Below are positions 27,840-35,596 of a DNA stretch of 43,316 bases, in pieces. Each line of letters begins with the position of its first letter. The first letter of the stretch is position 1. The notes beneath the pieces were generated by a model that was given only the letters and a program-made list of their open reading frames with translations, was not told where the DNA came from and did no database searches. The DNA is taken from NCBI GenBank assembly GCA_947627355.1, contig CANQVX010000004.1, positions 76,459 through 119,774 of the forward strand, given 5' to 3'. The position numbers and the translations under genes are program-made. The stretch is from an uncultured Bacilli bacterium (lineage in GTDB: Bacteria > Bacillota_I > Bacilli_A > RFN20 > CAG-631).

Positions 27840-29474
27840 ATGTTTAAGAAAAAAATGGCCATGGGTGGCCTTGCGGTTCTTGCTATGACAGTAGTAGTTG
27901 GCACTGGCTTTGCAGTATGGAACTTTGAAACTAGTGACGATGCTTCTATAGGTATTTATAATTTAGGTCTTTATGTTACACCTAAAGTTGATACTGTAGG
28001 TACAGTTTCTACTAACAATGATTATGCGTTAATTCTTGACCAAGGTGATACTCCTACGTTAGGTGAAGGTCAAACTTTAGCTACTCATCCAGATTATTAT
28101 AAAAGAGGAATTTATGTAGGTGAACTTGAAAAAGAAGGGGATGGTTTTAAAACATTACCTAATGGTAGTTATTCTTATAAGCAAGTTTCTGAATTATCCG
28201 GTTTCTGGATTCAAACAGTAGATGATGCTAAAGCTATTGTTGCAGAAAGTGTTAACGATATGACTTTTACAACTACTATTAAATTACGTAAAGCCGCTCT
28301 TGCTAGATATGTTCAAGTAAATCTTGATGATGGAATTTATTATATCGACAACGAAACAAGCAAGAATGTTGAATATGATTACATTGATTATGTTTATAAT
28401 TGGGGTAATCTAAGTGAAGTTCTAACAAACGATAGAGGAATTCTAAAATATAATAAAAGGGAATTTTACGATACCTATCATGAAAAAGATGAAGAATGGT
28501 TTGCTGAAAAAGACTGGTCGTCAAGAGAAGAACAAATTGATCCTTTGACAGATTTAGCAGGTGGTTTACCTCAAGGTGTTGCAGAATCAGATATTTATAA
28601 TGTTGTTGCTTCTAGAGATATTAAAACTGATGGAAAAACTCCTGTTGGTGGTAATTTAACATTACGTAGCCATTATGCTGTTGTTACATATATTCTTTTT
28701 GATACTAAGAATAATGTGCCTCTTCAAGTTTTTGGTGACAATGATTCGGCACAAAAAGCAAAAGAACAACCATTTAATAGAGGTGGAGAACTTGGAATGG
28801 TTCCAGTTCAAGACCTTGCAGTTTCAGTTGCATACTTTATGTATTATAAAACTGGTTTAGCAGATACTGATTTAAAAAATATTGAATCATTTGCTAATGA
28901 ACAATCTACATCAGAAGATGAATCTGCAATCAAATATACTGAAGTTACTAAAACCGAAAACGATAATATTGAATTGGCCAATATTAATTTTGAAATTAAA
29001 GAATGTTACTACTTTAAGTATACTCTTAACGTAACAAATTTTGGCTCTGAAGGTGTTAAAGACGCTAGAGAAGAAACAGACAAAAGATATTATGAAAACG
29101 CAAGATTTTCATATTATCCAAGCACACAAGGTGAAAGTGATGGACCTGCAGAAAGTGCAAGTATTAATGACACATTGAGTGAATTGCTTACTGATAGTTA
29201 TAGTAGAAAATATGCAGCTATATATGAAGAAAAAGTTAAAGCAAACTACGATAGTTTTATTTCTAAAGCATATTATAAGAAACCTGCTAAAGTAGAAGAA
29301 TATAATAATATGTTAGCTTTGTTCCAATTGATGTCTGGTAATGATTATTCAACAGATTCTGCTCAATTTGTAAAATTAGGTGATAGATACGTAGTTGTTG
29401 AATTCAGTTCAGAATTAATTACTAAGGCTTCTAGTGGCACTGGCGATCCTAGTTTACCAGGCCCTGGAATGTAA
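27840..29474 (+). CDS. Secreted TasA/camelysin-like protein 5, last gene of unit 2
   Basis: 544 aa from ATG 27840, seven bases after GGTGAG; the upstream in-frame ATG 27825 would add five residues absent from all paralogues. The signal is MFKKKMAMGG, core, then VVGTGFAVWNFETSDDAS. The usual blocks follow (NLGLYVTPKV, LDQGDTP, YYKRGIYVG, ARYVQVN, YNWGNLSEVL, LRSHYAVVTYI, VSVAYFMYYKT, KECYYFKYTLN, YENARFSYYP), closing with VKLGDRYVVVEFSSELITKAS and a Gly/Pro tail (SLPGPGM), which is not a sortase motif. Two terminators follow. Confidence 0.83.
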   Translation: MFKKKMAMGGLAVLAMTVVVGTGFAVWNFETSDDASIGIYNLGLYVTPKVDTVGTVSTNNDYALILDQGDTPTLGEGQTLATHPDYYKRGIYVGELEKEGDGFKTLPNGSYSYKQVSELSGFWIQTVDDAKAIVAESVNDMTFTTTIKLRKAALARYVQVNLDDGIYYIDNETSKNVEYDYIDYVYNWGNLSEVLTNDRGILKYNKREFYDTYHEKDEEWFAEKDWSSREEQIDPLTDLAGGLPQGVAESDIYNVVASRDIKTDGKTPVGGNLTLRSHYAVVTYILFDTKNNVPLQVFGDNDSAQKAKEQPFNRGGELGMVPVQDLAVSVAYFMYYKTGLADTDLKNIESFANEQSTSEDESAIKYTEVTKTENDNIELANINFEIKECYYFKYTLNVTNFGSEGVKDAREETDKRYYENARFSYYPSTQGESDGPAESASINDTLSELLTDSYSRKYAAIYEEKVKANYDSFISKAYYKKPAKVEEYNNMLALFQLMSGNDYSTDSAQFVKLGDRYVVVEFSSELITKASSGTGDPSLPGPGM

Positions 29475-29542
29475 TAGTTTTACAAATCAAAAAAAACAAA
29501 AAAACATCTATAAATTTTTTAAACAAACATTTTAATAATACC

Positions 29543-29572
29543 AAATGTGTAGTATAACCACTACACATTTTT
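29543..29572 (+). terminator. Terminator 1 of surface unit 2
   Basis: Perfect 11-bp stem AAATGTGTAGT/ACTACACATTT (29543-29553, 29560-29570) ending in five T's. Confidence 0.88.
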
Positions 29573-29582
29573 GGCGTTTTCT

Positions 29583-29619
29583 AATAGCAGTTAACAATAT
29601 GGTTAATTGCTATTTTTTT
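29583..29619 (+). terminator. Terminator 2 of surface unit 2
   Basis: 13-bp stem AATAGCAGTTAAC/GTTAATTGCTATT with one G-U pair (29583-29595, 29602-29614) and seven T's. The tandem arrangement insulates the pot operon from unit 2. Confidence 0.88.
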
Positions 29620-29656
29620 ATGGTCAAATAGCCTAATAAAAAAAGCAAAAATATAA

Positions 29657-29685
29657 TTGACAATAGATAGTAAAAAGAATACAAT
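29657..29685 (+). promoter_or_regulatory. Promoter of the pot operon
   Basis: TTGACA (29657-29662) and TACAAT (29680-29685), spacer 17 bp: near-consensus. Confidence 0.82.
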
Positions 29686-29713
29686 TTACCTGTGTTTGGT
29701 TTATTATAAATAA

Positions 29714-29744
29714 ATTAAAAGTTTATTTTTACAAAACTTTTAAT
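29714..29744 (+). promoter_or_regulatory. 11-bp inverted repeat in the leader; possible operator or hairpin
   Basis: ATTAAAAGTTT (29714-29724) and AAACTTTTAAT (29734-29744) are perfect inverted copies, 9 bp apart. They lie downstream of the promoter and directly before the RBS of the regulator gene. This position suits either an autoregulatory operator or an RNA hairpin near the RBS. Confidence 0.6.
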
Positions 29745-29760
29745 GAGAGGGGATGATTAA

Positions 29761-30294
29761 ATGCAAATCGGAAATAAGATAAAAAGACTTAGATCAATTT
29801 GTGGTCTAACTCAACAAGAATTAGCTGACAGATGTGACTTAACTAAAGGATTTATCTCACAACTAGAAAATGATTTAAATAGTCCATCCATTGCTACTTT
29901 AACGGATATCTTAAATGCTTTAGGTACTAACCTTAAAGAATTCTTTGCAGATGATGATAATGAAAAGATAGTCTTTACTAAAGATGACTATGTTATCACA
30001 GATAACACAAACAGTATGATAACCTGGTTAATCAGTAACTCACAAAAAAATAGTATGGAACCTATCATGTTAGAACTAAAACCTCATAGTACACTTACTA
30101 AAGATAGTCCTCATGAAGGTGAAGAATTCGGTTATGTCTTAAAAGGCAAGATAATTCTAGTATTGGGAAACAAGCAATATAAGATAAATGCTCATGAAAG
30201 TTTTTATTATAACGCTAACCGCGTTCATTATCTTATCAATGATAGTAATGTTAATGCTTGTGTTTTATGGATCTCAAGTCCACCAAATTTCTAA
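29761..30294 (+). CDS. XRE-family regulator with cupin domain (PuuR-like), polyamine operon
   Basis: A 177-aa protein with an N-terminal Cro/CI-type HTH (residues 5-60: IKRLRSICGLTQQELADRC, SQLENDLNSPSIATL) and a C-terminal cupin (about 100-175: HEGEEFGYVLKGKIILVLG and the closing ANRVHYLINDS). This pairing is typical of regulators that sense small ligands, including PuuR-like polyamine regulators. It is first in a tight operon, 21 bp before potA, so it probably controls putrescine/spermidine import and its own synthesis. GAGAGGGG precedes the ATG. Confidence 0.9.
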   Translation: MQIGNKIKRLRSICGLTQQELADRCDLTKGFISQLENDLNSPSIATLTDILNALGTNLKEFFADDDNEKIVFTKDDYVITDNTNSMITWLISNSQKNSMEPIMLELKPHSTLTKDSPHEGEEFGYVLKGKIILVLGNKQYKINAHESFYYNANRVHYLINDSNVNACVLWISSPPNF

Positions 30295-30315
30295 TAAGTA
30301 AAGGAGCAAGATAAA

Positions 30316-31809
30316 ATGGCAAAAGAAAAAATTATTGAACTTATCAATGTATCAAAAAAATATGATGATACCTTAGTAGTTGAAAACTTCAATTTATATA
30401 TCAACAAGGGTGAATTTGTTACCTTTCTAGGTCCTTCTGGTTGTGGTAAGACTACCACTTTAAGAATGATTGCTGGCTTTGAAATGCCAACCGAAGGTAA
30501 AATCTTATTAAACAATCAAGATATCACCAACTTACCACCTCATAAAAGACCTATTAACACAGTGTTTCAAAGATATGCTTTGTTTCCTCATCTAGATGTC
30601 TATGATAACATTGCTTTTGGCCTTAAACTTAAAAAGGTACCAAATGAAAAAAAAGAAGGTAAGATGCGTCATCTAACCAGTGCTGAAATCGATGAAAAGG
30701 TTACCAATGCTCTTAAAATAGTTGACCTAGAAGAATTTGAAAATAGAGATATCTCAACTCTTTCAGGTGGTCAACAACAAAGAGTAGCCATTGCTAGAGC
30801 AATTGTAAATGAACCAGAAATATTACTTCTAGATGAACCTCTAGGAGCACTAGACTTAAAGATGAGAAAAGATATGCAATTCGAACTAAAAGAAATGCAT
30901 AAAAAACTAGGTATCACCTTTATCTATGTTACTCATGATCAAGAAGAAGCTCTAACCATGTCAGATACCATAGTTGTTATGAATGATGGTATCATTCAAC
31001 AAATTGGTACACCTATTGATATCTATAATGAACCTGCTAATGCTTTTGTTGCTGATTTCATTGGTGAAAGTAATATTTATACAGGAACTATTATCAGTGA
31101 AAAATCTGTTAGATTTCTAAATCACACCTTTGAATGTGTCGATAAATTCGAAAAGAATGAAAAGGTCGATGTTGTGGTAAGACCTGAAGATATCAAACTA
31201 GTAGCTAGTAACAAAGGTATGGTAAAAGGAACACTTATAAGCAAAGTCTTTAAAGGTGTTCATTATGAATATGTCATGATGATAGGAAAAAACGAAGTAG
31301 TCATTCAAAGCACTAATGATTATGAACTAGATAAAGAAATGGGCATCATCATAGAACCTGATTTGATTCATATCATGCATAAAGAATTCACTTGCAATGA
31401 TTATGAGGGCTATATCAATAAGAATAATCAAGTAGTCTTTGCTAATGGTGAATTTGATTGTGATGTTACTCAACTATATCCTAATTCTAGATTAGATGAA
31501 GAAGGTTATCTAATTGATGAAAAAGGTGTTTCACATGATTTAAATGATGTTGATGTTAAAGTAAAAGTTGAATTCAATGATATAGAAATCACTGATAATG
31601 CCGAAGATGGAATCGTTGAAGGCGATATCATTCAAATACTATATAAAGGTGACCACTATCAAGTTATCATTAGAACAGAAGATGAAGATGACTTTGTTGT
31701 TGATACCGAATATACCTATAATGAAAATGACCATGTTGGAATTAGAATAGCAAAAGAAAAAATCAAATTAAGTCTTAAACCTGAAGGAAACAAACATGAA
31801 AAAGTTTAG
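30316..31809 (+). CDS. potA: Spermidine/putrescine ABC transporter ATPase, long form
   Basis: PotA powers polyamine import at the inner face of the membrane. Walker A is GPSGCGKTT (about 39-47), the Q-loop is [11 protein letters not shown], the ABC signature LSGGQQQR and Walker B ILLLDEP. At 497 aa it is about 120 residues longer than typical PotA. The C-terminal region appears to hold two related TOBE-like halves ([20 protein letters not shown] near 300 and [20 protein letters not shown] near 435) separated by an acidic insert. The next gene starts within its last codons. Confidence 0.95.
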   Translation: MAKEKIIELINVSKKYDDTLVVENFNLYINKGEFVTFLGPSGCGKTTTLRMIAGFEMPTEGKILLNNQDITNLPPHKRPINTVFQRYALFPHLDVYDNIAFGLKLKKVPNEKKEGKMRHLTSAEIDEKVTNALKIVDLEEFENRDISTLSGGQQQRVAIARAIVNEPEILLLDEPLGALDLKMRKDMQFELKEMHKKLGITFIYVTHDQEEALTMSDTIVVMNDGIIQQIGTPIDIYNEPANAFVADFIGESNIYTGTIISEKSVRFLNHTFECVDKFEKNEKVDVVVRPEDIKLVASNKGMVKGTLISKVFKGVHYEYVMMIGKNEVVIQSTNDYELDKEMGIIIEPDLIHIMHKEFTCNDYEGYINKNNQVVFANGEFDCDVTQLYPNSRLDEEGYLIDEKGVSHDLNDVDVKVKVEFNDIEITDNAEDGIVEGDIIQILYKGDHYQVIIRTEDEDDFVVDTEYTYNENDHVGIRIAKEKIKLSLKPEGNKHEKV

Positions 31810-32596
31810 ATTCAGTAGAAAACAATTAGTTATTCCTTATGCTATCTTTCTAATTCTATTTGTCTTACTTCCATTATTACTTATTGTTTATTATGCTTTT
31901 ACTAATAGTGAAGGTCATCTGAGTTTTGTAAACTTCATTAACTTCTTTAAAGATAGTACTAAACTTAACACTCTTGCTATTAGTATTGTTATTGGTGCTT
32001 TAAACACCATCTTATGTTTACTTATAGGCTATCCAATAGCCTATCTACTAGCAAACAAAAAATATAATTCCAATAAAGTTATTGTAATGTTATTTGTTAT
32101 GCCTATGTGGATAAACTTTGTACTTAGAACAGCTGCTACTAGAGATTTATTATCAGCTATTGGTATTAAAGGTGGAACAATGCCATATGTTGCTGTAATG
32201 ATAGGTATGGTCTATAACTATCTACCATTTGTTATCTTACCTTTATATACCACTATGCTTAAGATGGATAAATCAGTGATTGAAGCTGCTAGTGACTTAG
32301 GAGCTAAGCCATATCAAGTATTTATCAAGGCTATTATTCCTATGTCAATGCCAGGAGTTATTAGTGCAGCTACTATGGTGTTTATGCCTACTATGTCATC
32401 ATTTGTTATCAGTGATATTCTAGGTGAAAGAAAGATTCAATTATTAGGTAACTTGATTGACTTAAACTTCAATCATAGTTTATGGAACAATGGTTCCACC
32501 ATTGCATTAATTATGTTAGTTATCATTGGTATAAGTATGTTACTAACCAAGAATGTGAAAAAAGAACCAGCAAGTAGGGGTGGTGGCGTATGGTAA
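31796..32596 (+). CDS. potB: Spermidine/putrescine ABC transporter permease
   Basis: A 266-aa integral membrane protein with about six TM segments. The EAA loop that contacts the ATPase is visible as [20 protein letters not shown] followed by MSMPG. Full length for PotB. Its start overlaps potA by 14 nt and its end overlaps potC by 7 nt, so it is translationally coupled on both sides. Confidence 0.94.
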   Translation: MKKFRFSRKQLVIPYAIFLILFVLLPLLLIVYYAFTNSEGHLSFVNFINFFKDSTKLNTLAISIVIGALNTILCLLIGYPIAYLLANKKYNSNKVIVMLFVMPMWINFVLRTAATRDLLSAIGIKGGTMPYVAVMIGMVYNYLPFVILPLYTTMLKMDKSVIEAASDLGAKPYQVFIKAIIPMSMPGVISAATMVFMPTMSSFVISDILGERKIQLLGNLIDLNFNHSLWNNGSTIALIMLVIIGISMLLTKNVKKEPASRGGGVW

Positions 32597-33411
32597 AGAA
32601 AATCTTAGCAAAGATTTATATCGGCCTTGTTTTACTTATCATGTATGCTCCTATCTTACTACTAGTTGTTTATAGTTTTAACAATGCTCAATATATCAAT
32701 CTAAATCAACCATTTGGAAGACTTAGTGGAAGTCTCTATGTTGATTTATTTAGAAATGAAGAAATCATGACAGCTTTATTAAATACTGTTTTGATTGCTA
32801 TTTCTAGTGCTGTTGTATCAACAATACTTGGAACTCTTGGAGCAATCGGTATCTTTTATAGTAAAAAGAAAATGAAAAAGACTATCAGTGCTTTAAATCA
32901 AATACCGGTTTTAAACGCTGAAATCGTTACTGCCTTATCACTTACCATTCTATTTGTTAGTTTAAAAGGAATAGGTGTACAATTTAGCTTCTTTACACTA
33001 CTTATTGGTCATGTTGTACTAACTGTTCCATTTGTGGTTTTAAGTGTCATACCTAAGCTTCAACAAATGGATGTTAACATCTATGAAGCTGCTCTAGATT
33101 TAGGAGCAACTCCATCAAAAGCCTTAAAGAGTGTCATTCTACCAGAAATATTACCAGGTATCTTTTCAGGCTTTATGTTATCAATCACCTTATCTTTAGA
33201 TGATTATATCATCACAGCCTTTACTAAAAGCGATAGCTTTACAACCTTAAGTACTTATGTGTATGGTGTAACCGCCAAAGGTCCACTTCCTGCTGAACTT
33301 AGAGCCCTTACAACCATAATCTTTGTAGGTATTTTAATTGGTTTACTAGTCTATAACTTTATCATGGCTAAACGTGCTAAGAAAAATGAAAGGAGATTTA
33401 AAAGAATATGA
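32590..33411 (+). CDS. potC: Spermidine/putrescine ABC transporter permease
   Basis: A 273-aa second permease, pairing with PotB. About six TM helices; the EAA motif is EAALDLGATPSKALKSVILP then EILPG. The N-terminal MYAPILLLVVYSFNNAQ and the late LSLDDYIITAF are typical of PotC. ATG overlaps the end of potB, and the stop overlaps the start of potD (ATGA). Confidence 0.94.
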   Translation: MVKKILAKIYIGLVLLIMYAPILLLVVYSFNNAQYINLNQPFGRLSGSLYVDLFRNEEIMTALLNTVLIAISSAVVSTILGTLGAIGIFYSKKKMKKTISALNQIPVLNAEIVTALSLTILFVSLKGIGVQFSFFTLLIGHVVLTVPFVVLSVIPKLQQMDVNIYEAALDLGATPSKALKSVILPEILPGIFSGFMLSITLSLDDYIITAFTKSDSFTTLSTYVYGVTAKGPLPAELRALTTIIFVGILIGLLVYNFIMAKRAKKNERRFKRI

Positions 33412-34904
33412 AAAAACCCTTTTGTTTATTAGGCTGTTTGCTGTTTAGTAGCATCTCACTTGTTGGTTGTAGTAGTAAAACCAAACAAGATGATAATGTT
33501 CTTAGAATCTATAACTGGCAAGATTATATCTTTGAAGGCGATGATGAAAATGATTCAGTAATCGAACAATTCAAAGAATATTATAAAGAAAAGCATGATG
33601 GAAAAGAAATCAAAGTTGAATACTATACTTTTGAAACTAATGAAAACATGTTAAATGTCTTAAACACTGGTAAGTCTCAATATGATTTAATTTGTCCGTC
33701 AGATTATACGATTCAAAAGATGATAAAAGATGGTTTAGTTGAACCTATTATTGATCCAACTACTCCAGAAGATAAAATAGAAGAAGAAATGACTAAGAAG
33801 TTACCAAACTATACTAGCATTTCACCTTATATCCGTGAACTATTTGAAACATCATTAACCAAAAATAAACAAGGTGAAGATGTTAGTTGGGCAAGTTATT
33901 CCATTCCTTATATGTGGGGAACAATGGGCTTTATGTATGATCCAAATCAAGTAGATGAAGAAGATATCAAATCTTGGAGTGTTGTCTGGGATAAAAAATA
34001 CAAATACAAGGCGACTTTAAAAGATAGTGTTAGAGATACTTATTGTGCTTGTGTCTTTTATGTTTATCAAGATGAATTAAATGAATTATCAGCTAAACTA
34101 GAATCTAAAGAAATCACTGAATCACAATACACAGCAAAGATCACTGAAATCATGAATAGAAAAGATAAAGCAACCATTAAAAAGGTTGAAAAAGCTTTAC
34201 AAGAAGCTAAAGAAAACATTTATGGTTTTGAAGTTGATAGTGGAAAAAGTGATATCGTTACCGGAAAGATTGCTATTAACTTTTGTTGGTCAGGTGATGC
34301 TGTTTATTCAATGGATACAGCTGAAGAAGAAAACGATACTTATCTAAACTATGTTGTACCAAAAGAAGGAAGCAACATCTGGTTTGATGGCTGGGTATTA
34401 GGAAAGAATGCTAATAAAGAACTAGCCTATGAATTTTTAAACTTTCTATGTGATCCTAGAATTGCTAGTCTTAACATGAATGAAATAGGATACACTAGTT
34501 CTGTTGCTGGAAATGAAATCCTAGATATGGTAAAAGAATGGTATGAAAGTGAAGAAATAACTGAAGATAGTTATGCCGTTGATTTATCTTGGTTTTTTGG
34601 AGATACTGTAGAAGAAGGCGAAGCTATTATCTATACCGATGAACTAGACAGACAATTCTCGGCCCAATATCCTGATTATGAAACAGTTATTAGATGTGCT
34701 ATCATGGAAGACTTTGGAAAAGAAAACACAGCAATTCTTGAAATGTGGTCGAGAGCTAAAAGTGAAAGTCATTCATTATGGGCTTGGATAGTAATTATTT
34801 TAAGTATAGTTGCTGCTGTTGCCTTTGTTTGTATATCTAAGGCTAATCGTCATGTTAGAACTAAACGAGTAGCTAACAAAAACAAATTAAATCAAACTAA
34901 TTAA
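33408..34904 (+). CDS. potD: Spermidine/putrescine-binding lipoprotein with C-terminal TM
   Basis: The substrate-binding subunit. A lipobox SLVGC puts the lipidated Cys at residue 21. LRIYNWQDYIFEGD opens the mature domain, as in PotD; SYSIPYMWGTMGFMYD and the IWFDGWVLGKNA stretch are family signatures. A region around 200-255 is longer and more charged than usual. After the binding domain comes a TM helix (about 458-476, WAWIVIILSIVAAVAFV) and a basic tail, so the protein is probably anchored at both ends. PotD is usually about 350 aa; this is 498. Confidence 0.93.
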   Translation: MKKPFCLLGCLLFSSISLVGCSSKTKQDDNVLRIYNWQDYIFEGDDENDSVIEQFKEYYKEKHDGKEIKVEYYTFETNENMLNVLNTGKSQYDLICPSDYTIQKMIKDGLVEPIIDPTTPEDKIEEEMTKKLPNYTSISPYIRELFETSLTKNKQGEDVSWASYSIPYMWGTMGFMYDPNQVDEEDIKSWSVVWDKKYKYKATLKDSVRDTYCACVFYVYQDELNELSAKLESKEITESQYTAKITEIMNRKDKATIKKVEKALQEAKENIYGFEVDSGKSDIVTGKIAINFCWSGDAVYSMDTAEEENDTYLNYVVPKEGSNIWFDGWVLGKNANKELAYEFLNFLCDPRIASLNMNEIGYTSSVAGNEILDMVKEWYESEEITEDSYAVDLSWFFGDTVEEGEAIIYTDELDRQFSAQYPDYETVIRCAIMEDFGKENTAILEMWSRAKSESHSLWAWIVIILSIVAAVAFVCISKANRHVRTKRVANKNKLNQTN

Positions 34905-34912
34905 TATTAACT

Positions 34913-34947
34913 AAATGTATTTGGAAAATGACCAAATACATTTTTTT
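34913..34947 (+). terminator. Terminator of the pot operon
   Basis: Perfect 12-bp stem AAATGTATTTGG/CCAAATACATTT (34913-34924, 34932-34943), loop 7, then T's. Confidence 0.9.
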
Positions 34948-34960
34948 AACTTTTATTCTA

Positions 34961-34989
34961 TTTACTTTTAAAAACTTAGTGGTTATAAT
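34961..34989 (+). promoter_or_regulatory. ssrA promoter
   Basis: -35 TTTACT (34961-34966) and a perfect -10 TATAAT (34984-34989), spacer 17 bp, 17 nt before mature tmRNA. Confidence 0.75.
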
Positions 34990-35006
34990 AAGCATGCAAT
35001 TATTTT

Positions 35007-35374
35007 GGGGGTGTTTTGGTTTCGACGGGGAATGGTTTGGTATGAGGAGCAGTCGTTTAATCTCGTTATCGATTAACCAAAAATATCTGGCAACAGAAAT
35101 CAAAATTTTGCTTTTGCTGCTTAATTAAAAGCCATAGTCCGCTATAGGAAGCATAGCCATCATATAAATCTGGTTCTCTAAGGTTTATATTGGTGAAACA
35201 TGAGAGAATAAGTATCTTCGATATCTATAAGAAGGTAACGAAAACTTCATAGGTTAGTTTAAGTTAGATTCGTTTACTAATCTTAGCTTAAATGAAAACT
35301 TTTAGTAAACTAAACTGTAGGGCTTTGTATGGGGCCTTCTTCGGAAGCGAGTTCGATTCTCGTCACCTCCACCA
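35007..35374 (+). ncRNA. ssrA: Transfer-messenger RNA
   Basis: tmRNA rescues stalled ribosomes and tags the nascent chain for proteolysis. The 5' end GGGGGTG pairs with CACCTCC (35364-35370) to form the acceptor stem, followed by A and encoded CCA (35372-35374). The TTCGATTCTC T-loop and the 5' GGTTTCGACGGGGAATGG are standard. The tag frame is GGC at 35089 to TAA at 35122-35124, reading G-N-R-N-Q-N-F-A-F-A-A, ending FAFAA where many bacteria have ALAA. The resume codon is inferred from tags that begin with Gly. Length 368 nt. Confidence 0.97.
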
Positions 35375-35382
35375 ATTTATGA

Positions 35383-35420
35383 TTGAATTAGATTGATACT
35401 ATGTGTCAGTCTTTTTTTAT
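35383..35420 (+). repeat. 38-bp direct repeat, copy 1 (contains the ssrA terminator)
   Basis: Identical over 38 bp to 36885-36922 and starting 8 bp after the tmRNA CCA. The two copies bracket the ATPase gene at 35597-36868. Confidence 0.92.
35391..35418 (+). terminator. ssrA terminator
   Basis: GATTGATA/TGTCAGTC (8 bp with two G-U pairs), loop CTATG, seven T's. Confidence 0.82.
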
Positions 35421-35460
35421 AGAGTTTGTTTTTACAAATATGAATTTAATTAGCAAATTC

Positions 35461-35480
35461 AGTCGAAACTTAGGACATAA
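35461..35480 (+). repeat. 20-bp direct repeat copy 1 upstream of ATPase 1
   Basis: AGTCGAAACTTAGGACATAA, identical to 35547-35566, spaced 86 bp start to start. Confidence 0.9.
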
Positions 35481-35514
35481 ATGTATTAACTTTATAAAAA
35501 AATATTGTATGTAC

Positions 35515-35544
35515 TTGTTTTTGTTATTGTTTATTTGATATAAT
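35515..35544 (+). promoter_or_regulatory. Promoter of ATPase 1
   Basis: TTGTTT (35515-35520) and TATAAT (35539-35544), spacer 18 bp. The second 20-bp repeat begins 2 bp after the -10, covering the transcription start, a good place for a repressor. Confidence 0.65.
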
Positions 35545-35546
35545 AT

Positions 35547-35566
35547 AGTCGAAACTTAGGACATAA
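35547..35566 (+). repeat. 20-bp direct repeat copy 2 at the ATPase 1 transcription start
   Basis: Identical to 35461-35480. It overlaps the likely +1 of the promoter at 35515-35544, so it is a candidate operator. Confidence 0.85.
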
Positions 35567-35596
35567 TTGCTATAAGTTACTAATGGAGGTTCAATC

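Noticed and set aside
13908-28524. Antisense open frames of 60-80 codons within the surface genes
   Set aside because: They mirror strong + strand genes with low-complexity composition and have no ribosome binding sites or recognisable products.
29438-29474. Sortase signal at the end of the last fibre protein
   Set aside because: SLPGPGM is not LPXTG, and no hydrophobic segment or basic tail follows.
34928-35128. 66-codon open frame overlapping the 5' part of tmRNA
   Set aside because: It covers the pot terminator, the ssrA promoter and the tmRNA 5' domain, and its frame differs from the tag frame.
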